From Palsa-872 sp036495195 (lineage in GTDB: Bacteria; Chloroflexota; Dormibacteria; Dormibacterales; Dormibacteraceae): a DNA stretch of 21,858 nucleotides. Under the pieces are notes generated by a model. That model did not search any database. It was not told where the DNA came from and saw only the letters and a program-made list of their open reading frames with translations. The stretch spans positions 1 through 21,858 of the forward strand of contig DASXNH010000274.1 in NCBI GenBank assembly GCA_036495195.1, written 5' to 3'. The stretch's first letter is position 1; each line of letters opens with the position of its first letter. This document shows, piece after piece, positions 7,009-15,089 of this stretch. Made by a program: the position numbers and the translations under genes.

Positions 7009-7998
7009 TCACGACCTGCCCTCCAGCAGGGTGTTGGGAATCGAAGCCCAGGTCCCACCCTTCCGCCGGAACGCTATCCCAGCCAGCATCTCGAGGACCA
7101 CGCGATTGGCAAGGAAGGCTGTGATCTCGGACGAGTCATATGGGGGTGACACCTCGACGACATCGATCCCAACCACCGGCAGCTCGATCGCAATCCGCCT
7201 GACCGCATCGAGCGCCTGACGTGCGGTGAAGCCCCCTGGCTCAGGCGTGCCGGTACCGGGCGCCATTCCCGGGTCGACGACGTCGACGTCGAATGAGACG
7301 AACACTCCGTCGCAGTCGTCAACCGCGATCGCGAAAGCTTCCTCGAGCACAGAATCGAGCCCTCGCCGTCCGATCTCGTGCATCTCGAACGAATGCATCT
7401 CGCGCTCGGCCATCCATTGCAGGGTTGCCGGCTCAGGCCAATAACCGCGCAGGCCGATCTGGATGAAGCGGTCACCTCGGCACGCGCCGGATTCGATCAA
7501 GCGCCGCATCGGCAACCCATGGCCGACCAGGCTGCCGAACTGTGTGTCGCCGGTGTCGGCATGCGCGTCGAAATGGATCACCGATACGCGGCCCCAGCCC
7601 TTGGCGCGCGCGACGCCGGTCACATCGGGCCATGTGACCGTGTGATCGCCGCCGAGGATGACGGGGATCGCGCCCGCCTCCGCGGCTTTGCGGACCGCGT
7701 TCTCGAGGTTGTCGATCGGCACGCGGGCCTCGACGCCGGGCATCTCGATGTCGCCGGCGTCGACCACGCGCAGATCGCGGAGCGGGTCGACCCTCAGGGC
7801 CAGGTGCGGACGCGCGGAGTCGTGCGGGTTGTAGTCGGTGGTGCGGATCATCTTCGGACCGAAGCGGGCGCCGGCGCGGTACGAGGTCCCGGCGTCATAT
7901 GGGGCGCCGATGATCACAACATCAGCACCCTCGAAGGTCGATGGATCGTCAAGGTCGCATCGCTCCACGCCCAGGAACGTCACGTCCGGCCCGTACAT
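7009..7998 (-). CDS. speB: Agmatinase-family ureohydrolase
   Basis: This 329-residue arginase/agmatinase superfamily enzyme cleaves a guanidino compound, probably agmatine, to urea and putrescine. The binuclear manganese ligands are all visible: GGDHT (116-120), HFDAHAD (142-148) and SFDVDVVDP (235-243). The family N-terminus PDVTFLGV and the GAPYDAGTSYRAGARFGPKMIR stretch are also clear. The gene closes the polyamine transport operon, 17 nt after the potC stop, which supports agmatine as substrate; guanidinobutyrate and related compounds remain possible. The ATG at 7998 was chosen because it precedes the conserved PDVTFLG. A TTG at 8019, overlapping the potC stop as TTGA, would add seven residues. 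Longer upstream extension only shadows potC. Confidence 0.88.
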   Translation of the reverse strand: MYGPDVTFLGVERCDLDDPSTFEGADVVIIGAPYDAGTSYRAGARFGPKMIRTTDYNPHDSARPHLALRVDPLRDLRVVDAGDIEMPGVEARVPIDNLENAVRKAAEAGAIPVILGGDHTVTWPDVTGVARAKGWGRVSVIHFDAHADTGDTQFGSLVGHGLPMRRLIESGACRGDRFIQIGLRGYWPEPATLQWMAEREMHSFEMHEIGRRGLDSVLEEAFAIAVDDCDGVFVSFDVDVVDPGMAPGTGTPEPGGFTARQALDAVRRIAIELPVVGIDVVEVSPPYDSSEITAFLANRVVLEMLAGIAFRRKGGTWASIPNTLLEGRS

Positions 7999-8015
7999 CC
8001 CGCCGATGCGCGGGG

Positions 8016-8897
8016 TCAAAGGGCAGACTCTCGCGCCAGCCGGCGGCTTCGCCAACCCTGAAGCGCAGCGAACCCGACGGCGAGAATGGCGCCGGACAAG
8101 AAGATGAAGGTGCCGATGACGTTGACCTGCGGCGGCACTCCCAGGCGGGTCGCACCGTAAACCCACAGGGGGAAGGTCTGCACGTTGCCGGCGACGAAGC
8201 TCGTGATCACGTAGTCGTCAAGGCACAGGGCGAACGCGAGCAGGGCCGCGGCGAGGACACCTGGAAAGATGATCGGCAGAGTCACCAGGAGGAAGGTTGT
8301 CAAGGGCGTGGCGCCAAGATCCTGCGCCGCCTCTTCGAGCGAGCTGTCAAAGCCGACGAGACGTGCTCGCACGGTGATGGCGACGAACGGGATCGAGAAC
8401 ATGACCTGCGCGATCACGATCGTCAGGATCCCGAGTGGAATGTTGGCTGCGATGAAGAGCGTGAGCAAAGCCGCGCCCATCACCACCTCTGATGCGGCGA
8501 TGTTCATCACCATGACCGCGTCCAAGAGGGCTCTGCCGCGGAAGCTGTAGCGGTGAGCGGCGAGGGCGATCATGGTGCCCATCACAGTTGAGATGAGCGC
8601 GCCGAGGGTGGCCGTCAGGAGCGATGTGTAGACGGCAGTGGTCAGAGCCGTGACTCCGAACGGGTCGGCGAACCACTTGAGGGTGAACCCTGACCAGACG
8701 ATGTTCAGCCTGCCGCGGGTGTCGTTGAAGCCGAAGATGACCATGACGATGATCGGGGCGAAAAGCCACAGGATCACCAGGTGCGTATATCCCGGCAGCA
8801 CGATTGCTCCGAGCTTGCGCCGCCACTTGGGGCCTGACCTCACACGCTCATTGAGAGCTTCGGCTTTGACTCCCGACGGCAGCGCCGTTTCAGCCAC
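8016..8897 (-). CDS. potC: Spermidine/putrescine-type ABC transporter permease (PotC-like)
   Basis: This 293-residue inner-membrane permease is one half of the transport channel. Six hydrophobic segments are visible. The cytoplasmic EAA loop, which contacts the ATPase, reads EEAAQDLGA (about 188-196) followed by the usual LPIIFPGV. The N-terminal 35 residues are polar and cytoplasmic. The start is a GTG at 8897, only 3 nt after the potB stop, indicating coupled translation. It pairs with PotB to form a heterodimer; the agmatinase gene follows. Assignment as PotC rather than PotB rests on gene order and the general sequence type. Family membership is secure, substrate specificity inferred. Confidence 0.87.
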   Translation of the reverse strand: MAETALPSGVKAEALNERVRSGPKWRRKLGAIVLPGYTHLVILWLFAPIIVMVIFGFNDTRGRLNIVWSGFTLKWFADPFGVTALTTAVYTSLLTATLGALISTVMGTMIALAAHRYSFRGRALLDAVMVMNIAASEVVMGAALLTLFIAANIPLGILTIVIAQVMFSIPFVAITVRARLVGFDSSLEEAAQDLGATPLTTFLLVTLPIIFPGVLAAALLAFALCLDDYVITSFVAGNVQTFPLWVYGATRLGVPPQVNVIGTFIFLSGAILAVGFAALQGWRSRRLARESAL

Positions 8898-8900
8898 CGA

Positions 8901-9794
8901 TCAACCGCCCATGATCTGTTCAGTGCCGAAGATGCGCTGGTAGATGATCAATGTCGCCAGCAGGCCGAGCATGAAGACAAACGCGAGCGCGGCGGCCAAC
9001 GGGTAGTTGATGCTGACCTGGAACTGTGTCTCGATGACGCGGCCGACCATGGTCGTCCCGACGCCACCCAGCAGGTCCTGGTTGACGTAATCGGCAATCG
9101 CCGGGATACCGGTCAGCAGAACGCCGGCGAAGACGCCTGGGATCGACAGCGGAAAGATCACCCGGCGCATCACCTCGAACTTGCTGGCGAAGAGATCCTG
9201 GGCCGCCTCGACAAGGCCGCGGTCGATCTTTTCGAGCGAGGCGTAAACAGGCAGCAACATGAATGGAAAGAAGGTGTAGGCCAGCCCGCCGGTCACCGCC
9301 ACAGGCGTGGCGAGGACGCGGAAATCCAGCGGCAGGAGATGGGCGGATTTGAGCGGTCCGAACAACGGCCCGTTGTCGCTGAGCAAGACGCCCCACGAAA
9401 GGGTCCGAATCACAAAGGAAACGAAGAACGGCAGCAGGACCGCCAGCAGGTAGGCGGACTTTCGCGAACCGGCATGGAATGCGATCCAATATGCGGCGGG
9501 GTACGCGACCACGAGGGCAACAACTGTCGCGGCGCCGCCGAACTCGATCGCGTGCAAGAACTGCGTCGAGTAGAGGCTGAACCCGCTTGTGTAGTTGCCG
9601 AACTGCCATGTGAAGTTGAACCCATTGATGAAGTCGCCGGACTCGAGCGACGTGATGCCGAGTGTGAGGATCGGCAGCAGGAAGAAGAGCAGCATCCAGC
9701 CGCCCCCCGGCAGGATGAGCAGATAAGGCGCGAGCGCGCGGCCCCATCGGAGGCCGAGGGCCGGCCGCCTTGATTCGTGGGTGACAGCCGCCAT
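8901..9794 (-). CDS. potB: Spermidine/putrescine-type ABC transporter permease (PotB-like)
   Basis: This 297-residue permease has six hydrophobic segments, the first at about 22-47 (APYLLILPGGGWMLLFFLLP). The EAA loop reads EAAQDLFASKFEVMRRVIFPL, beginning near residue 196. The long periplasmic region between helices 1 and 2 is typical of PotB/PotH-type subunits. The gene lies 37 nt after the potD stop and 3 nt before potC. Together with PotA and PotD it completes a type I ABC importer. Confidence 0.87.
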   Translation of the reverse strand: MAAVTHESRRPALGLRWGRALAPYLLILPGGGWMLLFFLLPILTLGITSLESGDFINGFNFTWQFGNYTSGFSLYSTQFLHAIEFGGAATVVALVVAYPAAYWIAFHAGSRKSAYLLAVLLPFFVSFVIRTLSWGVLLSDNGPLFGPLKSAHLLPLDFRVLATPVAVTGGLAYTFFPFMLLPVYASLEKIDRGLVEAAQDLFASKFEVMRRVIFPLSIPGVFAGVLLTGIPAIADYVNQDLLGGVGTTMVGRVIETQFQVSINYPLAAALAFVFMLGLLATLIIYQRIFGTEQIMGG

Positions 9795-9831
9795 CAGCCG
9801 GCTACCTGCTCCGCGTCCTGCTCAATCTCTG

Positions 9832-11103
9832 TCAGGCGATGATCACCGCGTTGAAGATGTTGTTCCACTGCGTGGTCTCAGCCGAGTTGAGGACCCGGTA
9901 GTAGGAAGTCTTCGCCAGCACGTCCTGCGACGGGAAGATCGCGGGATCCTTGGCCAGCTCGCTCAAGGACGCCTTGTCGGCGGCGTTCTTGGCCGCGTCC
10001 GCATCCTGCTGGATAAAGGTCTGGGCGCTGGGCACTGGGGTGATGTACTCGATGTATTCCGCCATGGTGGCGGCGATCCTGGGCTGGTAGACCCAGTTCA
10101 TGTAGGTGATGGCGTCAACCGGGTGCGAGGCCCCCAGCGGGATGCACATGTTGTCGGTCCAGATCACGCCGCCCTCGCTCGGGATGACGAACTTGAGGTT
10201 GTTGTTGCCGGCCGAGAGGTTCGCCTGGAAGATGTCTCCGGACCAAGCCATGCTGAGAGCCGTCTCTCCCTTGCTGAGGGCATCGATGTAGCTCTGGTCG
10301 TAGTACTTGCGAACGATGCCCTGGTCGCGCTGAGACTTCAGCTTGTCCGCCGCCTTCTGCCAGTCCTTCGGCGTCGAGGTCTCGGGCTTGATGCCCATTC
10401 CGATGAGCGCCAGGTTGCCGGTGTCCTGGTTTTCGCTTAACATCCCGACCTTGCCTTTGAACGCAGGGTCGAAGAGGTCGCTGTAGCTGGTGATCTCGCG
10501 TCCCGTCAATTTCGGGTTGTAGCCGATGCCGGTGAACCCGGACTGCCAGGGGATCGTGAACTTGTTGCCGGTGTCAAAGTCGCGAGCCTGAACCCTTGTC
10601 GCTGCGTACTGGGTGAAGTTCGGCAGCTTGGTCGGGTCGAGCTCGGTCAGCCAGCCTTTGAGCATGTAGTCGGTCAGGAAGATGCCGTTGGTCACGACGA
10701 TGATGTCGTAGCCGATCGACTGGCTCTGCTGGAGCATGGGCGCGACCTTGGCGAAGAAGCTGTTGTTGTCCTGGATCGGCTCGCTGTAGTTGACCTTGAT
10801 GCTTGTCTCTTTCGTGAACTGCTCGAGGGTTGGATACGTGGTCTTACCCTTGCTCTCCAGCACGTCGATGTAGAGGGGCCAGTTCGCGAAGTCGAGAACG
10901 CCGGCTTTCGTCGCCTTGTCCCAAACCCAGTTGGCGTGTGCGGCCACCGACGGCTTGCTGCCGATGCCACAGGCGGCCAGGGCCGCCATCAGGCTCGCGG
11001 CGCCTGCTCCCTGCAGTGCTGTGCGCCTGGTGATCCGCTTCTGTGTCAACCCGCGCAGGTATGACGGGTCCATGTAAAACGGAATCTCTTTGTCGCTGCT
11101 CAT
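9832..11103 (-). CDS. potD: Polyamine ABC transporter substrate-binding lipoprotein (PotD/PotF-like)
   Basis: This 423-residue extracytoplasmic binding protein delivers the substrate to PotBC. The N-terminus carries a twin-arginine-like signal (RITRRTALQG, arginines 26-27), a hydrophobic stretch and a lipobox LAAC with the lipidated Cys at 45. It is therefore probably exported folded by Tat and anchored as a lipoprotein. The mature part has the PotD-type fold motifs: LDFANWPLYID near its start, YDIIVVTNGIFLTDYM, a central FTIPWQSGFTGIGYNPKL, and IWTDNMCIPLGASHPVDAITYMNWVYQP toward the end. The ATG overlaps the potA stop as ATGA, which fixes the start; the 127 codons before it in frame only shadow potA. 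Whether it binds putrescine, spermidine or another amine cannot be told from the sequence alone. Confidence 0.88.
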   Translation of the reverse strand: MSSDKEIPFYMDPSYLRGLTQKRITRRTALQGAGAASLMAALAACGIGSKPSVAAHANWVWDKATKAGVLDFANWPLYIDVLESKGKTTYPTLEQFTKETSIKVNYSEPIQDNNSFFAKVAPMLQQSQSIGYDIIVVTNGIFLTDYMLKGWLTELDPTKLPNFTQYAATRVQARDFDTGNKFTIPWQSGFTGIGYNPKLTGREITSYSDLFDPAFKGKVGMLSENQDTGNLALIGMGIKPETSTPKDWQKAADKLKSQRDQGIVRKYYDQSYIDALSKGETALSMAWSGDIFQANLSAGNNNLKFVIPSEGGVIWTDNMCIPLGASHPVDAITYMNWVYQPRIAATMAEYIEYITPVPSAQTFIQQDADAAKNAADKASLSELAKDPAIFPSQDVLAKTSYYRVLNSAETTQWNNIFNAVIIA

Positions 11104-12275
11104 TCCACTCCTCTGATGTGTTGGGCCGGTTGGACGGGGGTCGCTGTCTCGCCGGCGGAGATGACGAATGTGTGCTGTGGCGCCCAGGCCAGGCGGACGG
11201 CCTCGCCAGGTCCGGCGACGGCGCCCCCCGTGGAATTCCGGTCGAAAGCCGTCATCTCCCGGCCCTCGCCGGTCTGAAAGAAGTACTGAAAGCTGACCCC
11301 TGCAAACACGGCGCTCCGTAGGGTAGCCGGTACGACATTGTGCGTCGGAGGTGCCGCCGTGCCAACGGGGACGACCTGGATCTTCTCGGGACGCACGCCA
11401 ACGCGAAGAGATTCGCCGTCTCGTCGATCGTGCTCGATCGGTATCCGGATCCTGACGCCGTTTGCCAGGTCGACCTGACCCCAACCGGCGTCGGTCCCCC
11501 GATACGTTCCCTCGAGAAGATTGGAGGCACCGAGGAACTCTGCCACGAACACGGTCGACGGACGCTCATAGACGTCTTCCGGGCGCCCGAGCTGCTCGAT
11601 CCTTCCGTTGTTCATGACTGCGATTCGGTCGGAGATGGTCATTGCCTCTTCCTGGTCATGGGTCACGAACACGAAGGTGATGCCGACCTCTTTCTGGATG
11701 CGCTTGAGCTCCAACTGCATCTGCTTGCGCAGCTTGAGGTCGAGCGCTCCCAGCGGCTCGTCGAGAAGCAGCACCTGGGGCCGGTTGACCAACGCCCTCG
11801 CCAGCGCGACTCGTTGCTGCTGACCTCCCGAGAGCTGCGAGCGGCGCCGCTTCCCGTAACCCGCCAGGCTGACCAGCTCGAGCGCCTCCAGCACGCGCCG
11901 CTCGACCTCTCTGGCAGGCACATGCTTGCGGCGTAGGCCGAAGGCGACGTTGTCGTAGACGCTGAGGTGCGGAAACAGTCCATACGACTGGAAGACGGTG
12001 TTGACATTTCTCTTGTATGCGGGCATGTCCGTGACGTCCTGGCCATCGAGCCGGACGACGCCTTCGGTGGGCATCTCGAAGCCTCCGATCATGCGGAGCG
12101 TCGTGGTTTTGCCGCAGCCTGATGGTCCCAGCATGCTGAAGAACTCACCGCGCCGGATCTCGAGCGTGAGCCTGTCAACCGCCACCACGGCGCCAAAGCG
12201 CTTGACCACCTGGTCGAGAACGACGACCGAATCGCTTTTCGCCGCAAGCGCCTCCACTGGCGCCGGCTCGCTCAT
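11100..12275 (-). CDS. potA: Spermidine/putrescine ABC transporter ATP-binding protein (PotA-like)
   Basis: This 391-residue ATPase powers the importer. Its motifs are complete: Walker A GPSGCGKT (50-57), Q-loop Q96 in FQSYGLFPH, signature LSGGQ (148-152), Walker B LLLDEP (169-174) and switch His206 in VTHDQEEA. The C-terminal 130 residues form the TOBE-type regulatory domain of the PotA/MalK class. It is the first gene of the potA-potD-potB-potC-speB series and overlaps potD by ATGA. The ATG at 12275 lacks a close ribosome site: the nearest GAGGAGG is 17 nt upstream, farther than usual. No alternative in-frame start fits better. Confidence 0.9.
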   Translation of the reverse strand: MSEPAPVEALAAKSDSVVVLDQVVKRFGAVVAVDRLTLEIRRGEFFSMLGPSGCGKTTTLRMIGGFEMPTEGVVRLDGQDVTDMPAYKRNVNTVFQSYGLFPHLSVYDNVAFGLRRKHVPAREVERRVLEALELVSLAGYGKRRRSQLSGGQQQRVALARALVNRPQVLLLDEPLGALDLKLRKQMQLELKRIQKEVGITFVFVTHDQEEAMTISDRIAVMNNGRIEQLGRPEDVYERPSTVFVAEFLGASNLLEGTYRGTDAGWGQVDLANGVRIRIPIEHDRRDGESLRVGVRPEKIQVVPVGTAAPPTHNVVPATLRSAVFAGVSFQYFFQTGEGREMTAFDRNSTGGAVAGPGEAVRLAWAPQHTFVISAGETATPVQPAQHIRGVE

Positions 12276-12443
12276 CGATGTCGCACCGTTGGCCTCCTCG
12301 GGCTCGCATTTGGTGTTGCCGTGGGGACTATCGAGGGTGCCGAAGTACCCACCAGACGGGCCCCGTTCGCGCCAGGCGGCGCGTCAGCGACCAATTCTGC
12401 ATCTTGCAGAGAGGTGGCGGTCGCGGGTATTCGGCGCTCGTAC
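12276..12443 (-). promoter_or_regulatory. potA upstream region with two compact inverted repeats
   Basis: This 168-bp gap separates ppc from potA and contains no gene. Two perfect inverted repeats stand out. CGCGCC/GGCGCG with a 4-nt loop lies at 12368-12383. TCTGCA/TGCAGA with a 3-nt centre lies at 12396-12410. The second looks like an operator for a dimeric regulator; the first could be either an operator or a hairpin. Neither is followed by a U-run, so there is no obvious terminator after ppc, and readthrough from cimA-ppc into potA is possible. No convincing -35/-10 pair was found. Confidence 0.35.
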
Positions 12444-15089
12444 CTACCCGGTGTTCTGGAGGCCGGCGGCCACGCCGTTGACCGTCAGCAGAAACAGCCT
12501 CTCCGCCAGCGCTCTATCGCGTGCGCCAGATCCTTTGGCTCGGAGGGCGCGCAAGGCTCTCAGCTGCAGGTGGGAAAGCGCGTCCACATATGGGTTGCGC
12601 AGCTCGATGGCCCACGAAAGGACGCGCCGGTCCTCCAGCAGTCGCTGGTGTCCGGTGACCGCAAGGACCATCTTCTTGGTCAGCTCATACTCGCCAAGCA
12701 GCAGCGCAGAAAGGCCCGGATTGGAGCCGAGGTCGAGGTAGCGCTGGGCAATCTTCCGGTCCGTTTTGGCCAGGCTCATCTCGGCGTTGTCAAGGAGAAC
12801 GTTGAAGAGCGGCCACGAGGCGTATGCCTTCTGGAGCTCGCCGAGCGGTGCGGCCGCGAGGCCGCTCCCCAGGCCATACCAGCCCGGCAGGTTGAGCCGC
12901 ATCTGTGACCAGGCGAACACCCACGGAATGGCGCGAAGGTCGTCGAGGTCCTGGCCGCCATGCCGCCGCGCCGGCCGCGACGCGATGCGCAACCGGCTGA
13001 GCTCCTCGATCGGGCTCACCTCGCCAAACCAGCTGGCAAATCCCTCGGCTTCGACGAGGGCGCGATAGGCGGTTCGCGCCGCTTCATCGGTGTGTAGCGC
13101 CAGGCGCCGGAAGCGGTCGGGCGCGTGCTTTCGGGTCACCGGCGCCGATGCCTCCAGCACGGCCGAGGCGACCTGCTCAAGGTGCCGGCGCGCAATCGCC
13201 CTATTGCCGTACCTCGCGAAGATCACCTCTCCCTGCTCGGTGACCTTGAAGTGGCCGCCGACCGAGCCAGGAGCCTGAGCTCGAACCGCCCGGTTGGCCG
13301 GGCCGCCGCCCCGGCCCAGGGCTCCACCTCGTCCGTGGAAGAGGGTTAGACGCAGGCCGCGTCGCGCGGCCCATCGGGCCAGCTCGCCCTGCGCGTGATA
13401 CAGCGCGAGGGTGGCCGTGAGCGGGCCGACCTCTTTGGTCGAGTCGGAGTAGCCGAGCATCACCTCGAGGCGCCGACCGGAGCGGGCCAGGCGGCGCACC
13501 GGAGGGAGCTTCAGCGCAGCGTCCATCACCGACCGCGCCCTCCGCAAGTCGGCGACGGTCTCGAACAGCGGGATCACCTCGAGGGTCGGTGCGACGCCAC
13601 CGGTGGCATGGCGGGCCAGCTCGTAAACCGCCGCGATGTCGCCCACGTCGCGCGTGAAGCTCACGACATATCGCCGGCAAGCCTCGGGGCCGAAGTCCGC
13701 CTGCAGAGCGGCCATCGCCCCAAGGGTGTCGAGAACCTCCGTGGTGGTTGCCGACAGCTTGGCGCCTGAGCGCACCTCCTCGAGGGCACGCGCGTGGATG
13801 AGGCTGTGCTGGCGCACCTCGAGCTCGGCGAGGTGAAAGCCGAACGTTTCCGCCTGCCAGATCAGGTGTTGCAGCTCACCGTACGCGAGGCGAACGGCGC
13901 CCGCGGCGGCCAGTGACGCTTGCACCGTGCGCAGGTCGTCGAGCAGGGCGGCCGCTCGGTCAAATTTTCGCCTCGCGTCCTTCAGTCGGGTGGCGCGGAT
14001 GCGGTCCGCGACATGAATCAGCAGCTGTCGGTGCGGCTCGGATGGTGAGCGCTTCTCGAGCTCGGTGAAACGCTTCGGGTCAGCGGTGCGGAAGGCGGCA
14101 AGCCGGCGCCGCAGTCGTCGGCTCGGAGGCGTCGTGGCGGTATCGGCGGTCAGCGCGCGGCCAACCCGATTGGTGGCGTTCTCGAGGGCGATCAGCACGT
14201 GCTCCGACTGGATGGGCAGAGTCGCCGCGGTCACCGCCGCTGTGACGTTGGGATTGCCGTCACGGTCGCCTCCGACCCAGCTCCCAAAGCGAAGAAACGC
14301 CGGCGCAAGCGGGGGCCGCTGTCCCGAGTCGCGCGGGCTCAAGGCACGGTCCAGCGATCTGTAGATCTCGGGCACAGCGAGGAAGAGCGTCTCGTCGAAG
14401 ACCGCCATCACCGAGCGGACCTCGTCGAGCGGCTGCACCTGCGTCGCGCGCAGCTGTCCGGTCCGCCACAGGATGTCAACCTCCTCGACGAGCCTGCGCC
14501 TGGCCTCGGCTCGCTCGCTCTCCGAGCGGGAAGGATCGTCGAGCCGGTCCAGCTGCTCGCCGGCCCGGCGGATCGCGGTCACCACCGCGCGCCGGCGTGC
14601 CTCGGTCGGATGCGCCGTGAAGACGGGGTGAACCTCGAAACCGGCCAGGATCTGGTGGAGCCGCCGCGCGCCGTGGCGCGACCTCAGCTCGCCGATGGTG
14701 GCGGCCAACGACTCGCGCATCGGCTCTGGCCCCTGATCTCGCTCGCGAAGGACTCGCGCGCGGTGGTGCTCCTCGGCGAGGTTGGCGAGATGGAAGTAGC
14801 AGGCGAATGCCCGTGCGACCGCCGACGCTTTGGACAGCGACCACGACGCCACCAATTTCTCGGCCCTGCGCTCGTAAGCTCCGTCATCACGCGCTCGGAT
14901 CACGGCACGTCGAAGGAGTTCGACGTCTTTCAGCAACCTGGCCCCGCCGTACTCCGCGACGACCTGGCCGAGGATCTCGCCGAGCATGCGAATGTCGCGC
15001 CGGAGCTCCGGCGGGATCTCCAGGCGAGCCGTGGCCTGCCGCTGTCCTCCCCGCTTGCCGGGACGGTCGGGAGCGGAGGTGGGGTTCAA
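12444..15089 (-). CDS. ppc: Phosphoenolpyruvate carboxylase
   Basis: This 881-residue cytoplasmic enzyme converts PEP and bicarbonate to oxaloacetate, refilling the TCA cycle and feeding aspartate-family amino acids. All key regions are present: catalytic His160 in VFTAHPTEARR, GSWVGGDRDGNP (269-280), LGYSDSTKEVG (545-555), the HGRGG loop (585-589) and the hallmark C-terminal QNTG. The length is normal for bacterial PEPC. The start is proposed as a TTG overlapping the cimA stop as TTGA, because family members need residues before the conserved LRRDIRMLGE stretch. No ATG is available upstream of that stretch outside the cimA overlap, although GGAAGG lies very close to the TTG. It is co-transcribed with cimA and thus probably under the isoleucine-type attenuator. 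Confidence 0.93.
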   Translation of the reverse strand: MNPTSAPDRPGKRGGQRQATARLEIPPELRRDIRMLGEILGQVVAEYGGARLLKDVELLRRAVIRARDDGAYERRAEKLVASWSLSKASAVARAFACYFHLANLAEEHHRARVLRERDQGPEPMRESLAATIGELRSRHGARRLHQILAGFEVHPVFTAHPTEARRRAVVTAIRRAGEQLDRLDDPSRSESERAEARRRLVEEVDILWRTGQLRATQVQPLDEVRSVMAVFDETLFLAVPEIYRSLDRALSPRDSGQRPPLAPAFLRFGSWVGGDRDGNPNVTAAVTAATLPIQSEHVLIALENATNRVGRALTADTATTPPSRRLRRRLAAFRTADPKRFTELEKRSPSEPHRQLLIHVADRIRATRLKDARRKFDRAAALLDDLRTVQASLAAAGAVRLAYGELQHLIWQAETFGFHLAELEVRQHSLIHARALEEVRSGAKLSATTTEVLDTLGAMAALQADFGPEACRRYVVSFTRDVGDIAAVYELARHATGGVAPTLEVIPLFETVADLRRARSVMDAALKLPPVRRLARSGRRLEVMLGYSDSTKEVGPLTATLALYHAQGELARWAARRGLRLTLFHGRGGALGRGGGPANRAVRAQAPGSVGGHFKVTEQGEVIFARYGNRAIARRHLEQVASAVLEASAPVTRKHAPDRFRRLALHTDEAARTAYRALVEAEGFASWFGEVSPIEELSRLRIASRPARRHGGQDLDDLRAIPWVFAWSQMRLNLPGWYGLGSGLAAAPLGELQKAYASWPLFNVLLDNAEMSLAKTDRKIAQRYLDLGSNPGLSALLLGEYELTKKMVLAVTGHQRLLEDRRVLSWAIELRNPYVDALSHLQLRALRALRAKGSGARDRALAERLFLLTVNGVAAGLQNTG

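Noticed and set aside
11104..11484. 127-codon extension of the potD frame
   Set aside because: It shadows the end of potA; the Tat/lipobox signal immediately after the ATG at 11103 fixes the real start.
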